DNA of 36,274 nucleotides from Sulfurimonas sp. (GCA_027056465.1 JALUKS010000199.1:12071-48344); one strand, 5' to 3'. Positions 1 through 7,833 are shown, counted from the first letter of the stretch. Notes: generated by a model from the sequence alone, not told the origin. Numbers and translations are program-made.

Positions 1-47
1 ATATAATATTCTGTATTATCAATTTTTATCTTTTGTAACTTACTCAT
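1..47 (-). CDS. 5' fragment of a gene downstream of the methyltransferase, possibly its restriction endonuclease
   Basis: An ATG on the minus strand (bases 47-45) opens a frame reading MSKLQKIKIDNTEYY to the window edge with no stop. The methyltransferase stop codon (53-51) lies only three bases upstream, and the GGAGAG formed by that gene's last codons is a well-placed ribosome binding site, so the two genes look translationally coupled. In type II restriction-modification loci the endonuclease gene often lies directly beside the methylase in the same direction, so a restriction enzyme is the leading guess. Only about 15 residues are visible, which is too few to assign a family. The start is fairly secure; the function is inferred from position alone. 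Confidence 0.55.
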   Translation of the reverse strand, partial: MSKLQKIKIDNTEYY

Positions 48-50
48 TTA

Positions 51-1346
51 CTACTCTCCAAACTTACTAATATCCATCTGTTTTAAAATGGCTATTAAAA
101 CATCCACAACAATACTATTGCCTGCTTGCCTATACATTTGAGTATCACTAACAACTTGCTTAAAACCATCTCCAAAACCCATCAATCTCAAACATTCAGT
201 TGGTGTTAGCTTTCTAATCCTACCTTTGTTGTGAGTAACATAATTATCAACTCCAGCTCTGTGCATTTTATGCATTGATTGTAGCAGAGGTCTTGCTACT
301 TTTAAATCTGTTTCAGTTGAAGTTTTAAAATTTTTTGTTCCACCAGCCAATACATAAGTTTTTATTTTTTCAGAAAGATAATATTTTTCTTCTACTTCTT
401 TGATGTCAAAAACAAATTCATTAAATTCTTGTTTACTTTTTTGTTCATATATAAAATCCCCATGCCAATTAAATTGTTGATTTGCTTTTTGACAAAGAGC
501 TATATCTCCATTAATTTGCGTGTATCTTTTTTTTCTATTTTTTGAACTTGTTACAAATTTTACACCTTTTTCTTTGAGATAATACTTACTATCTATATAA
601 TCTTCTAAAAAATCTTGCATAGTGTGTTGTAATTCTATTGGTTCAGGAAAATCAAAATTTATTGAATGGTCTAAAAAACCGACAACAAATATCCTTTCTC
701 TATGTTGTGCCATACCGTAGTTTTTTGCATTTAAAATTTTATGTGAATATTTATAGCCAAGCTCATCAAATGTCGCAAGAATTGTTTCAAAGGTATTACC
801 CTTGTCGTGATTTGTAAGTCCTTTAACATTTTCATAGATAAAAACTTTTGGTTGACTCTCTTTAACTACCCTCGCAAATTCATAAAATAGTGTTCCTCTT
901 GTATCGGCAAATCCTTTTCTTTTCCCAATCATAGAGAAAGATTGGCAAGGACTTCCACCAACAAGTAAGTCAATCTTGTTTTTATATTTGTTACCATCAA
1001 TGTTAATAACATCACTATACCAATTTTCTTCTGCTATATTATAGTTTGCAAAATAGCTTTGTTTTACAAACTTATCATTATCACTTGCAAAAATTATTTT
1101 AGTGGGTAATTTTAATCTTTTTAAAGCAAACTCAACTGCTCCTATTCCTGAAAACATTGTTGCAAGCCTTATCTTTGCATTTGGATTAGATAATTTTTTT
1201 TTATTCCACATAGTCTTTGAAAAATCTAATTTTTGCTCTATATTCAAGTGAAGGTAATTTGAATTTATTTCTAAAACTGCATTTGTTTGTTCATTGGGAA
1301 GTTGCTTGAATTCTAAATCTCTATTTATTATATTATTATGTAACAC
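51..1346 (-). CDS. DNA (cytosine-5-)-methyltransferase, type II restriction-modification type
   Basis: This 431-residue protein carries the m5C methyltransferase motifs in order: motif I FSGIGAVEFA (65-74, AdoMet binding), motif IV GSPCQSFS (131-138) with catalytic Cys134, motif VI ENV (172-174), motif VIII QHRER (215-219), a target-recognition region of roughly 240-375, motif IX RKLTPTECLRLMGF (378-391) and motif X QAGNSI (407-412). It should transfer a methyl group from S-adenosylmethionine to cytosine C5 at a specific DNA site; the site cannot be read from sequence. The start is GTG, preceded by AGAAGAGG eight bases upstream. About 57 residues precede motif I, a modest N-terminal extension. 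The gene looks more AT-rich than the housekeeping genes nearby, which suits a horizontally acquired restriction-modification locus. The gene appears intact. Confidence 0.95.
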   Translation of the reverse strand: MLHNNIINRDLEFKQLPNEQTNAVLEINSNYLHLNIEQKLDFSKTMWNKKKLSNPNAKIRLATMFSGIGAVEFALKRLKLPTKIIFASDNDKFVKQSYFANYNIAEENWYSDVINIDGNKYKNKIDLLVGGSPCQSFSMIGKRKGFADTRGTLFYEFARVVKESQPKVFIYENVKGLTNHDKGNTFETILATFDELGYKYSHKILNAKNYGMAQHRERIFVVGFLDHSINFDFPEPIELQHTMQDFLEDYIDSKYYLKEKGVKFVTSSKNRKKRYTQINGDIALCQKANQQFNWHGDFIYEQKSKQEFNEFVFDIKEVEEKYYLSEKIKTYVLAGGTKNFKTSTETDLKVARPLLQSMHKMHRAGVDNYVTHNKGRIRKLTPTECLRLMGFGDGFKQVVSDTQMYRQAGNSIVVDVLIAILKQMDISKFGE

Positions 1347-1378
1347 TTTAGTAACCTCTTCTTGTATATTATTTTTGC

Positions 1379-1384
1379 ATTATA
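1379..1384 (-). promoter_or_regulatory. -10 element for the methyltransferase
   Basis: On the minus strand this reads TATAAT, preceded by CTG. It lies 32 bases upstream of the GTG start of the methyltransferase. No convincing -35 box is visible, which is usual in Campylobacterota. The rest of the 200-base divergent spacer (1347-1546) is featureless AT-rich DNA apart from the desaturase promoter. Confidence 0.45.
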
Positions 1385-1510
1385 CAGTTTATATAATTTA
1401 AGTATGGAAAAAATGGCAAATTGACATATTTTTCTTTTCTAAAATAATATTTGCATTATTTAACTAATTATATATTACCAACAATCAATAAACATTTAGT
1501 ATAGTATGGT

Positions 1511-1525
1511 TATAATTATTATAAT
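1511..1525 (+). promoter_or_regulatory. -10 elements for the desaturase at 1547
   Basis: Two nearly overlapping TATAAT hexamers (1511-1516 and 1520-1525) lie just upstream of the desaturase. The second is only 21 bases from the ATG, so the first is the more plausible -10 if the AGAAGG ribosome binding site is to be kept in the transcript. No clear -35 is visible. Confidence 0.4.
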
Positions 1526-1546
1526 TTTTAAGAAGGTAAGATATAT

Positions 1547-2542
1547 ATGTCAACAGTTACATCACCATATCCAGATAATTTTAATGAGTTAAAAGCAGAG
1601 GTACGTGCTGCTGGTCTTTTAGAGAGAGTTCCTATTCGTGGGAGTATTGAAATGATACTTACGCTTTTAAGTATGGCTCTTGTCTATTACATAGTTGTTC
1701 ATTGGAACTCACTTCCTACTCACTCATTATGGGCATCTGTAGGACTTGGCTTTTTTATGACTATCATTTTCACCCGTGCAGTTTTTATCTCTCATGATAT
1801 TCTACATACTCAGTACTTTAAAAACAAGTCACTCTCTTTTAAACTCTCCTACCCATTTGCAGCATTTATACTATCCAATAGCTCTTCATGGTGGGATTTT
1901 AAACACAATACAAATCATCATACTTGGTGTAATGTTCCCGAGAAAGATGAAGATATATTAGCGATGGATGGTGCATTTGCTCCAAATTATACAGGAAATA
2001 AGGCATGGCTAAGAGCTACTAAATATCTTGTCTTTTGGGGTGCGATGTTTTTTATGTATCCAGCATTTATAGCACAATCTTACAACTTCGCTATTAAACG
2101 CAAGAAGTGGGGAGAGTTAGGGCTTATGCTTATGCACTGGCCTTTAGTTTGGGGTCCTATCTTCTACTTTTTACCATTTGAGAGTGCTATAGTTGTTTAC
2201 TTAACACTTAATTTTGTTCTCTCTCCATGGTTGGCGTTTGGGTTTATTACAAATCATCTAGGGTGTGAGGTGTTTGAAAAAGAGGTTGGCGAGAAGCTCT
2301 CTTGGATGGAGTTACAGATGAGAACATCACGTTCACTCAAAGGTGGGGCATTTATTCACTGGTTCTATGGTGGGCTCAACACTCAAGTAGAGCATCACCT
2401 CTTTCCAAAAGCACCGCGTTTTAATCTTCTCAAAATACAAGAGATGACAAGAGCATTTGCTAAAAAACATGGAATGAAGTACTTTGAGACTACACCTATT
2501 GAGGCGTATGTTCAGATAAATGATGTTTTGAAGAAGTATTAA
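1547..2542 (+). CDS. membrane fatty-acid desaturase, front-end-like third His box
   Basis: A 331-residue integral membrane di-iron desaturase. The three histidine boxes are visible: HDILH (83-87), HNTNHH (120-125) and QVEHH (280-284), plus the extra conserved NHLG (236-239). Hydrophobic stretches near 36-51, 62-80, 160-175 and 193-232 fit the usual four-helix topology with the boxes on the cytoplasmic face. Such enzymes insert a cis double bond into acyl-lipid or acyl-CoA chains using O2 and an electron donor. A glutamine in the third box (QxxHH) is known from front-end and acyl-lipid desaturases, but regiospecificity cannot be deduced here. The ATG follows AGAAGGTAAG. It converges with a second desaturase at 2591-3763. 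The fold assignment is secure and the substrate is unknown. Confidence 0.9.
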   Translation: MSTVTSPYPDNFNELKAEVRAAGLLERVPIRGSIEMILTLLSMALVYYIVVHWNSLPTHSLWASVGLGFFMTIIFTRAVFISHDILHTQYFKNKSLSFKLSYPFAAFILSNSSSWWDFKHNTNHHTWCNVPEKDEDILAMDGAFAPNYTGNKAWLRATKYLVFWGAMFFMYPAFIAQSYNFAIKRKKWGELGLMLMHWPLVWGPIFYFLPFESAIVVYLTLNFVLSPWLAFGFITNHLGCEVFEKEVGEKLSWMELQMRTSRSLKGGAFIHWFYGGLNTQVEHHLFPKAPRFNLLKIQEMTRAFAKKHGMKYFETTPIEAYVQINDVLKKY

Positions 2543-2554
2543 AAGTTATTTTAT

Positions 2555-2574
2555 CTACCGACTCAAGTCGGTAG
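2555..2574. terminator. hairpin between convergent desaturase genes
   Basis: CTACCGAC (2555-2562) pairs perfectly with GTCGGTAG (2567-2574) around a TCAA loop. It lies between the stops of two convergent genes and may serve both strands. There is no long U-run on either strand, so it would be a weak or Rho-assisted terminator. Confidence 0.5.
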
Positions 2575-2590
2575 AAGTAGGTCTCAATAG

Positions 2591-3763
2591 TTAGATACCA
2601 TCTACACGAAGTACTTTCGTTTTTCCAACCATAAGATCAATAGTCATACCAATTCTTTTAAATACGGACTCTTGTCTATACTCTAAGTTATGCTTTTTAC
2701 AAATCTCTTTGATGATAGGTTGCATCCTCTGTTGCCCACTATGTGGCATCTCTGGAAAAATATGATGTTCTATTTGGTAGTTTAAGAAACCGTGTAAGAA
2801 GTCTATAAAATCACTTCCAGTATTATAGTTCACACTTCCCATAATTTGGCGCAAGTAGTACTCACCTTGATTTTTATGTGGTGTTGAGAACTGGTAAATA
2901 TCCTCAGCAGAGTGGTTTGGTACGATGACTAAAAATGAGTGTAGATTTGCATATATCTCAGCAATCAGAACAAATATAAGCGCAGACCCAACAGCACTCA
3001 TACCACCTAATGGGTAAAATAGAAATGGGATAACTACAAATTGAGTTACTCCATAAGGGAGGATGTACTGTAGCCATAACTCTTTACCATTTTTAGTAAA
3101 AGGGCTAAGCTCATACTCTGAAGATGGTTTTTGCTTGTTCTTAATACGCTCTTTATTTGCTAAAATACGCAGTGTATTTGGTGCATAGTAAGCGAGTTTC
3201 CAGATCATAGCGAAGATATATATGAAAGCAACTTTCGACCACATAGGGATTTTTGCTTCATGCAACCAAACCATATTTTTTTCAACATTATCAGGATCAT
3301 CATCTTCTCCTAAATGGTAGTGGTGCATAATGTTATGTTCAAAAGCCCAAGCATCAGGTTTAATCCAGTCTAACCAATCAATCCATCTTCTGTTTCCAGC
3401 CGCAAACCCTTTCTTTGTATATCTAAAAGGGATATTTGGCACTTTATCGTAATCACCGTGTAAAATAGGGTGTGTAACATTTGCCCATCTTGCAACATTT
3501 CCAATGCCTATTGCAACTGAACCTAGTAATCCAAGCTCCCAAAAAAGAACCGATGAAAAATCTGCCATCGCATTATCTAGAAAAATGACTAGAACAAGTA
3601 AAGCAAAACCACCAAAGGTAAAGTACCTTCCCCATCTCTCCATCTTTAAAAGATGGTCAAAATCCTCCTGTGTTCTTCCCGTTATAGTCTCTTTTATCGC
3701 ATCTATATCTTTTTGAAGCTGAGCTTGATCTATATCTTTATAATCAGCATATTGATGTGCCAT
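2591..3763 (-). CDS. membrane fatty-acid desaturase
   Basis: A 390-residue di-iron membrane desaturase with histidine boxes H98-P-I-L-H102, HNIMHH (143-148) and QIEHH (330-334). An acidic run GEDDDPD follows the second box. Hydrophobic segments near 49-65, 75-92, 180-197 and 235-278 are the membrane part. The frame could be extended upstream to an ATG at 3796, but the start MAHQYADY at 3763 is preferred: it has AAGGAGAAG directly upstream, and the longer start would lie inside the likely -10 box. The protein is longer than its convergent neighbour and differs clearly outside the boxes, so the two are not a recent duplication. It should desaturate membrane acyl chains in an O2-dependent way. 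Substrate and double-bond position are unknown. Confidence 0.88.
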   Translation of the reverse strand: MAHQYADYKDIDQAQLQKDIDAIKETITGRTQEDFDHLLKMERWGRYFTFGGFALLVLVIFLDNAMADFSSVLFWELGLLGSVAIGIGNVARWANVTHPILHGDYDKVPNIPFRYTKKGFAAGNRRWIDWLDWIKPDAWAFEHNIMHHYHLGEDDDPDNVEKNMVWLHEAKIPMWSKVAFIYIFAMIWKLAYYAPNTLRILANKERIKNKQKPSSEYELSPFTKNGKELWLQYILPYGVTQFVVIPFLFYPLGGMSAVGSALIFVLIAEIYANLHSFLVIVPNHSAEDIYQFSTPHKNQGEYYLRQIMGSVNYNTGSDFIDFLHGFLNYQIEHHIFPEMPHSGQQRMQPIIKEICKKHNLEYRQESVFKRIGMTIDLMVGKTKVLRVDGI

Positions 3764-3795
3764 ATCTTCTCCTTTTCTTATATTTAATATAAGCA

Positions 3796-3801
3796 ATTAT
3801 A
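3796..3801 (-). promoter_or_regulatory. -10 element for the desaturase at 2591-3763
   Basis: TATAAT on the minus strand lies 33 bases upstream of the MAHQ start. Its position supports the shorter start, because the alternative ATG at 3796 would be part of the hexamer. Confidence 0.45.
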
Positions 3802-3900
3802 TAGAAGAAAGCTTAAAATAAGTGCGTATTGAGAGTGAGTTAATAGAATATAAATCTCTATTTAGCTAAAATAGCATTAATTATAATATATGGAGATTTT

Positions 3901-4821
3901 ATGGACGCTGCCAAGTATATCTGGATGAATGGAAAATTTGTGAATTGGAATGATGCAAAGGTGCATGTGCTTTCTCATACTATTCATTATGGAAATGGTG
4001 TTATTGAGGGTACAAAAGCCTATAAGACAGAAAAAGGTTATGCAATCTTTCGCTTAAATGATCACACAAAGAGACTTTTTGAATCTGCGAAGATGACACT
4101 CTTAAATATCCCTTTCACTGTTGATGAGCTCAATGCAGCTCAGATAGAGCTAGTAAAGAAAAATGAGTTTACTGGGGATAATGTTTACATTCGCCCTTTC
4201 GCTTTTATCGGTTATGGTGTTATGGGAATTTATCACAAAAATGCTCCTATTGAGACATCTATCGCTGCATGGGAGTGGGGTGCTTACCTCGGCGAAGAGG
4301 GAATGAGAAAAGGGATTAAACTGAAAATTGTCTCTATGACTCGCCCTGCAAACACTTCAAATATGGGAAAAGCAAAAGCAACAGCAAACTACCTAAACTC
4401 TCAAATGGCGAAGTATGAAGCTATAGATTGTGGTTATGATGAAGCACTTTTACTTGATGATCAAGGCTATGTTGCAGAAGCTAGTGGTGCATCATTTTTT
4501 ATGGTAAAAGATGGCGAACTTATTACACCTCCTAGCGATAATGCCCTTGCTTCTATCACTCAAAAAATGGTTATAGAGATGGCTACGGATATGGGCTATA
4601 CAGTGAGCCGTCGTCGTATCACTCGTGAAGAGGTTTATGTGGCTGATGAGGCATTTTTAACTGGAACTGCTGCTGAGATTACACCTGTTGCTAACATTGA
4701 TGCAAGAGATATTGGCTGTGGTAGTCGTGGTGAAATTACTGAAAAGATACAGAGTGGATACTTTGATATCGTATTTGGTAGAGATAAAAAGTATGAGCAT
4801 TATCTTACTTATATAGACTAA
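3901..4821 (+). CDS. ilvE: branched-chain amino acid aminotransferase
   Basis: A 306-residue fold-type IV PLP enzyme that interconverts valine, leucine and isoleucine with their 2-oxo acids using glutamate/2-oxoglutarate, in the cytoplasm. The N-terminal YIWMNGKFVNWNDAKVHVL and HYGNGVIEGTKAY are family signatures. The PLP-binding lysine is K159 in GKAKATANYLNS, the same number as in the E. coli enzyme. The E193-A-S-G-A-S-F-F segment and the late LTGTAAEITPV cofactor loop are also present. Length is normal. The ATG has TGGAG six bases upstream. A TATAAT at 3882-3887 is so close to the start that it would remove the Shine-Dalgarno sequence, so the true promoter may lie further upstream. It is separated from the next gene by a spacer holding two structured repeats, so it is probably its own transcription unit. 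Confidence 0.96.
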   Translation: MDAAKYIWMNGKFVNWNDAKVHVLSHTIHYGNGVIEGTKAYKTEKGYAIFRLNDHTKRLFESAKMTLLNIPFTVDELNAAQIELVKKNEFTGDNVYIRPFAFIGYGVMGIYHKNAPIETSIAAWEWGAYLGEEGMRKGIKLKIVSMTRPANTSNMGKAKATANYLNSQMAKYEAIDCGYDEALLLDDQGYVAEASGASFFMVKDGELITPPSDNALASITQKMVIEMATDMGYTVSRRRITREEVYVADEAFLTGTAAEITPVANIDARDIGCGSRGEITEKIQSGYFDIVFGRDKKYEHYLTYID

Positions 4822-4824
4822 TTA

Positions 4825-4949
4825 GGGAGTACTTTAGCTACACTTTTTTGGTGAGGCTAAAGCCACATATCCATATATACTACTTTTAATGCTATCCATC
4901 TGGGAGTACTGCTTTAGCTGTACCTCTTAGAGAGGCCAAGAGCAGACAT
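4825..4949 (+). repeat. two tandem copies of a ~45-base hairpin-forming repeat
   Basis: Copy 1 (about 4825-4867) and copy 2 (about 4902-4949) both begin GGGAGTACT, continue TTTAGCT, and end AGGCnAAnnGC then ACAT. Each folds: copy 1 pairs CTTTAGC (4832-4838) with GCTAAAG (4856-4862) and, inside it, CAC with GTG; copy 2 pairs CCTC with GAGG and has an imperfect outer stem from GCT and AGC. Inner stem bases differ between copies but remain paired. The 163-base spacer otherwise holds only the ribosome binding site of the next gene. This may be a member of a dispersed intergenic repeat family. Confidence 0.6.
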
Positions 4950-4984
4950 TTATAAAGACAAAAACAACAAAGGAAAAATAACAA

Positions 4985-6073
4985 ATGGCATCAGATATGA
5001 ATGATTATTTTAACAAAAAGAAGAGCGAAGGTGGAGCGAAAAAATCTACTGGTGGCTCAGGTGGTGGAGGTCCAAAAGGACCTCAAATGCCAGAAATGCC
5101 AAATCTAAATTTTGGTGGAGGAAAAGCAGCACTCTCTTACCTTATAATAGCAGTAATTGTACTCCTTATACTCGCAAAACCTTTTACAGTTATTCAAGAG
5201 GGTGAACGTGGAATTTTAAGTACAAATGGTAGATATCAAGATCAACCACTTTTACCAGGGCTACACTTTATCATTCCTGTGATTCAAAAAGTCTATGTAG
5301 TAGATACAAAAGTACGTATCATAAACTATGCAGCACACATTGAAGCGACTAACCGTACGTCGGGAATTGTAACAAAAAGAGCAGTAACAGTTCTTGATAA
5401 ACGCGGACTTCCCGTAAGTATTGAATTGACAGTGCAGTATAGGCTCAATGCAAAGTTTGCAGCAAAAACTATCTCGAATTGGGGCTTTAGTTGGGAAAAT
5501 AAGATTATTAATCCTGTTGTTCGTGATGTAGTTCGTAATGTTGTTGGAAAGTATGATGCAGAACTTCTTCCAATGAAACGCGATATTATTGCTACTGAGA
5601 TTGAAGAGGGACTTCGTAAAAATATTGCAAGTCTGAAAAACTCTCCAGCAATTCTACAGTCTGTACAACTCCGTGACATCATCTTGCCACAAAAAGTAAA
5701 AGACCAGATAGAGCGTGTACAGATAGCAAAACAAGAGGTACAAAAAGCACAACAAGACGTACAGCGTGCAAAACAAGAGGCACTTAAAAAAGCTGCTCAA
5801 GCACAAGGTGTCGCGCAACAAGCACGTATTGAAGCTAAGGGTCATGCAGATGCTATTACAATTCAAGCAGATGCGCAAGCTAAAGCAAACCTCTTAATCT
5901 CTAAATCTTTAACGCCTAAGCTTTTACAGTTAGAGCAGATAAAAGTACAAGGGAAATTTAATGACGCTCTTCGTGTAAACAAAGATGCTAAAATCTTCTT
6001 AACTCCTGGTGGTTCAACACCAAATATCTGGGTAGATACAAAAGATGCACAAAAAAGAACGACGGCTAAATAG
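4985..6073 (+). CDS. SPFH/prohibitin-like (band 7) membrane protein
   Basis: A 362-residue protein with a charged and glycine-rich cytoplasmic start (residues 1-47, GGSGGGGPKGPQ), one membrane helix at about 50-65, and an SPFH/band 7 domain at about 68-245 (QEGERGIL, PGLHFIIPVIQKV, SIELTVQYR, NPVVRDVVRNVVGKY). A long alanine/glutamine-rich coiled coil follows at about 238-300. This is the layout of HflK and prohibitins, which form large membrane rings and modulate the FtsH protease; a role with FtsH is inference. The Gly-rich head resembles that of HflK, but no hflC partner lies beside it. A GGA ribosome binding site precedes the ATG. Its stop overlaps the following hisIE start region, so the two genes are probably co-transcribed. 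Confidence 0.88.
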   Translation: MASDMNDYFNKKKSEGGAKKSTGGSGGGGPKGPQMPEMPNLNFGGGKAALSYLIIAVIVLLILAKPFTVIQEGERGILSTNGRYQDQPLLPGLHFIIPVIQKVYVVDTKVRIINYAAHIEATNRTSGIVTKRAVTVLDKRGLPVSIELTVQYRLNAKFAAKTISNWGFSWENKIINPVVRDVVRNVVGKYDAELLPMKRDIIATEIEEGLRKNIASLKNSPAILQSVQLRDIILPQKVKDQIERVQIAKQEVQKAQQDVQRAKQEALKKAAQAQGVAQQARIEAKGHADAITIQADAQAKANLLISKSLTPKLLQLEQIKVQGKFNDALRVNKDAKIFLTPGGSTPNIWVDTKDAQKRTTAK

Positions 6074-6075
6074 TG

Positions 6076-6756
6076 ATGCAAAAAACATTAAATAGAGTCG
6101 ATTGGGAGAAGTCAGAACTTCTTCCTGTAATAGTTCAAGAAGTTGGCACAAATGAAGTGCTTATGATGGCATATATGAACCGTGAAGCATTAGAACTTTC
6201 ACTTAGCACAAAAATTGCACACTACTTTTCGCGTTCGAGACAGCGTATCTGGAAAAAGGGAGAGTCGAGTGGTCATACTCAGACTATCCACTCTTTTAAC
6301 ATTGATTGTGATAATGATACACTGCTTATAAAAGTGACGCAAAAGGGTGTAGCTTGCCATACTGGTCGTAAGTCTTGTTTCTTTACAGAGCTAGAGTCAG
6401 GCGAGATAAATTCTGAAGTAGAAGTCGATACTTCCGTTGCTTATGGCGTTATAGATACACTCTATCATACCATCCAAGAGCGAAAAAACGCAGACCCTGA
6501 GACTTCATGGACAGCGAAACTTCTCTCTAAAGGTGACAACACTATCCTTAAAAAAGTGGTTGAAGAAGCTGGTGAGTACTGTTTCGCTCACAAAGATAAT
6601 GATGAGCCAGAGATGATCTATGAGGCAGCAGACTTAACATACCATATGTTGGTGGCGTTAGCCTCTAAAAATATCTCTCCTGATCGTATCAAACAGGAGC
6701 TTGCTCGTAGATTTGACATGAGTGGTATCGCTGAGAAAAACGCAAGAGAGAAGTAG
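6076..6756 (+). CDS. hisIE: bifunctional phosphoribosyl-AMP cyclohydrolase / phosphoribosyl-ATP pyrophosphatase
   Basis: This 226-residue fusion performs the second and third steps of histidine synthesis: HisE hydrolyses phosphoribosyl-ATP to the AMP form, and HisI opens the adenine ring. The N-terminal HisI domain (about 1-115) shows SRSRQRIWKKGESSGHTQ (52-69), the Mg-binding D77-C-D-N-D81 and zinc ligands C78, C94 and C101. The HisE domain (about 125-226) shows IQERKNADPETSW (133-145), the KVVEEAGEY helix (160-168) and EAADLTYH (183-190). Length is typical of HisIE. The ATG at 6076 is preferred, though a GTG at 6073 overlapping the previous stop by one base is possible. No other his genes are adjacent, so histidine genes are scattered in this genome. 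The two following genes are effectively in the same operon. Confidence 0.96.
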   Translation: MQKTLNRVDWEKSELLPVIVQEVGTNEVLMMAYMNREALELSLSTKIAHYFSRSRQRIWKKGESSGHTQTIHSFNIDCDNDTLLIKVTQKGVACHTGRKSCFFTELESGEINSEVEVDTSVAYGVIDTLYHTIQERKNADPETSWTAKLLSKGDNTILKKVVEEAGEYCFAHKDNDEPEMIYEAADLTYHMLVALASKNISPDRIKQELARRFDMSGIAEKNAREK

Positions 6757-7269
6757 TTGAAAGAAAAAATCACTGCATTTATTGATGGGCTTATTCCTTA
6801 TGACTATGCTCTCTTTGGTGCTGTTTTTTTACTTTTTATCCTATTTATCATTATAGCTCTTATGCTTCGCCGTAAAGTTATTTTTTCTCTTTTTTTTATA
6901 CTTCTCGCATTTACTACACTTTTAGCAGGACCAACTCTTGGATATATCAAACTCCATGAGTATCTCTTCAAAAATAGTTTAACATTAACTTCTCAAAAAC
7001 GCTTACACTTTAGTGAGGCTGTTATAGTTTATGGAACACTTACAAATGAATCTAAGAGCTACTTTAAAGAGTGTAGAATAACTGCTAATGCTTATGCTGT
7101 TACTTCAAATAAGTATAAAAATTATCTAAAAAAATTAAAACCATTTCAAAAGATGTCGATAGTTGAGAAAGGTATAGCAGTATCGGAGAGTCGAAATTTC
7201 AAGATTATTGTAGAACCTTTTACATATAGCAGAGATTATAATATCTCTTTAGGAGCAGACTGTAAATGA
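6757..7269 (+). CDS. DUF2393-like membrane protein (first of a tandem pair)
   Basis: A 170-residue protein starting with TTG immediately after the hisIE stop. Two hydrophobic helices (about 19-41 and 43-62) separated by basic LRRK give a hairpin anchor. The C-terminal part (about 75-170) is a soluble region rich in beta-prone residues (HFSEAVIVYGTLTNESKSYFKECRITANAY) that probably faces the periplasm. Size, topology and tandem arrangement match the DUF2393 proteins found in Campylobacterota, but this is recognition by eye. No catalytic motif is visible and the function is unknown. The gene abuts hisIE and overlaps the next gene by four bases (ATGA), so translation is coupled. Confidence 0.72.
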   Translation: MKEKITAFIDGLIPYDYALFGAVFLLFILFIIIALMLRRKVIFSLFFILLAFTTLLAGPTLGYIKLHEYLFKNSLTLTSQKRLHFSEAVIVYGTLTNESKSYFKECRITANAYAVTSNKYKNYLKKLKPFQKMSIVEKGIAVSESRNFKIIVEPFTYSRDYNISLGADCK

Positions 7270-7811
7270 CAGCATTTAACTACTGGCACTTCATTACTTT
7301 CGGTGTAATTTTTCTTATGTTTATCACTGGTACTCTCAATGCATTGAAACAAAAAGAAAAAAAAATAAAAGTTGGAATGTTTATCTCAGTACTTGTAATA
7401 ACTTCTTTGTTAGCAGTTTTTTCTGTACTTGTTGTAGATAAATACACAAAAAAAGTATCCCTTTATAAGCTAAAAAATAGAAGACTTCTAAGTACTGAAC
7501 AAATCATATACTCAGGTGTAGTAAAAAATAAGGGTAATCATCTCATAGGAAAAGTGACATTTCAGATAAAACTAGTAAACAGAGGGCATTTGGCAGGAAA
7601 TGTTAGGGCTGGTAGTTTTTATAAAAGTAGTGGGTTTTTTGATTTTTTTTCACATGGACTTAATATGAGAACACAACCACAATCTATTACAAAAGAGTTT
7701 GTAGTAGCAAAGAATCTTAAGCCCGGTGTTTCTCAAGCTTTTAGAGTCTACTTCAAATACCCACCATATTTCAGAGGCACTTCTCAGTTTACAAAGGTAT
7801 GGGGACACTAA
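7266..7811 (+). CDS. DUF2393-like membrane protein (second of a tandem pair)
   Basis: A 181-residue protein whose ATG overlaps the preceding stop as ATGA. It has the same plan as its upstream neighbour: two hydrophobic helices (about 7-23 and 36-58) with a very basic KQKEKKIK loop between them, then a soluble domain (about 60-181). The two share the pattern of 'L, acidic residue, (V/I)(I/V)YxGx(L/V)xN' (TEQIIYSGVVKNKGN here, SEAVIVYGTLTNES upstream), which suggests an old tandem duplication. The soluble part resembles small beta-sandwich domains that often sit on bacterial membrane proteins, but no function can be assigned. It is the last gene of the SPFH-hisIE operon and converges with the radical SAM gene 22 bases away. 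Confidence 0.7.
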   Translation: MTAFNYWHFITFGVIFLMFITGTLNALKQKEKKIKVGMFISVLVITSLLAVFSVLVVDKYTKKVSLYKLKNRRLLSTEQIIYSGVVKNKGNHLIGKVTFQIKLVNRGHLAGNVRAGSFYKSSGFFDFFSHGLNMRTQPQSITKEFVVAKNLKPGVSQAFRVYFKYPPYFRGTSQFTKVWGH

Positions 7812-7833
7812 GCAGAACTCTATAGAAATTCTC

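Noticed and set aside
3764..3796. N-terminal extension MLILNIRKGED of the second desaturase
   Set aside because: The ATG at 3796 lies within the likely -10 box, and the strong AAGGAGAAG ribosome binding site falls inside the extension.
3882..3887. TATAAT directly upstream of ilvE as its promoter
   Set aside because: A start near 3894 would cut off the GGAG ribosome binding site at 3892-3895, so I do not list it as a promoter.
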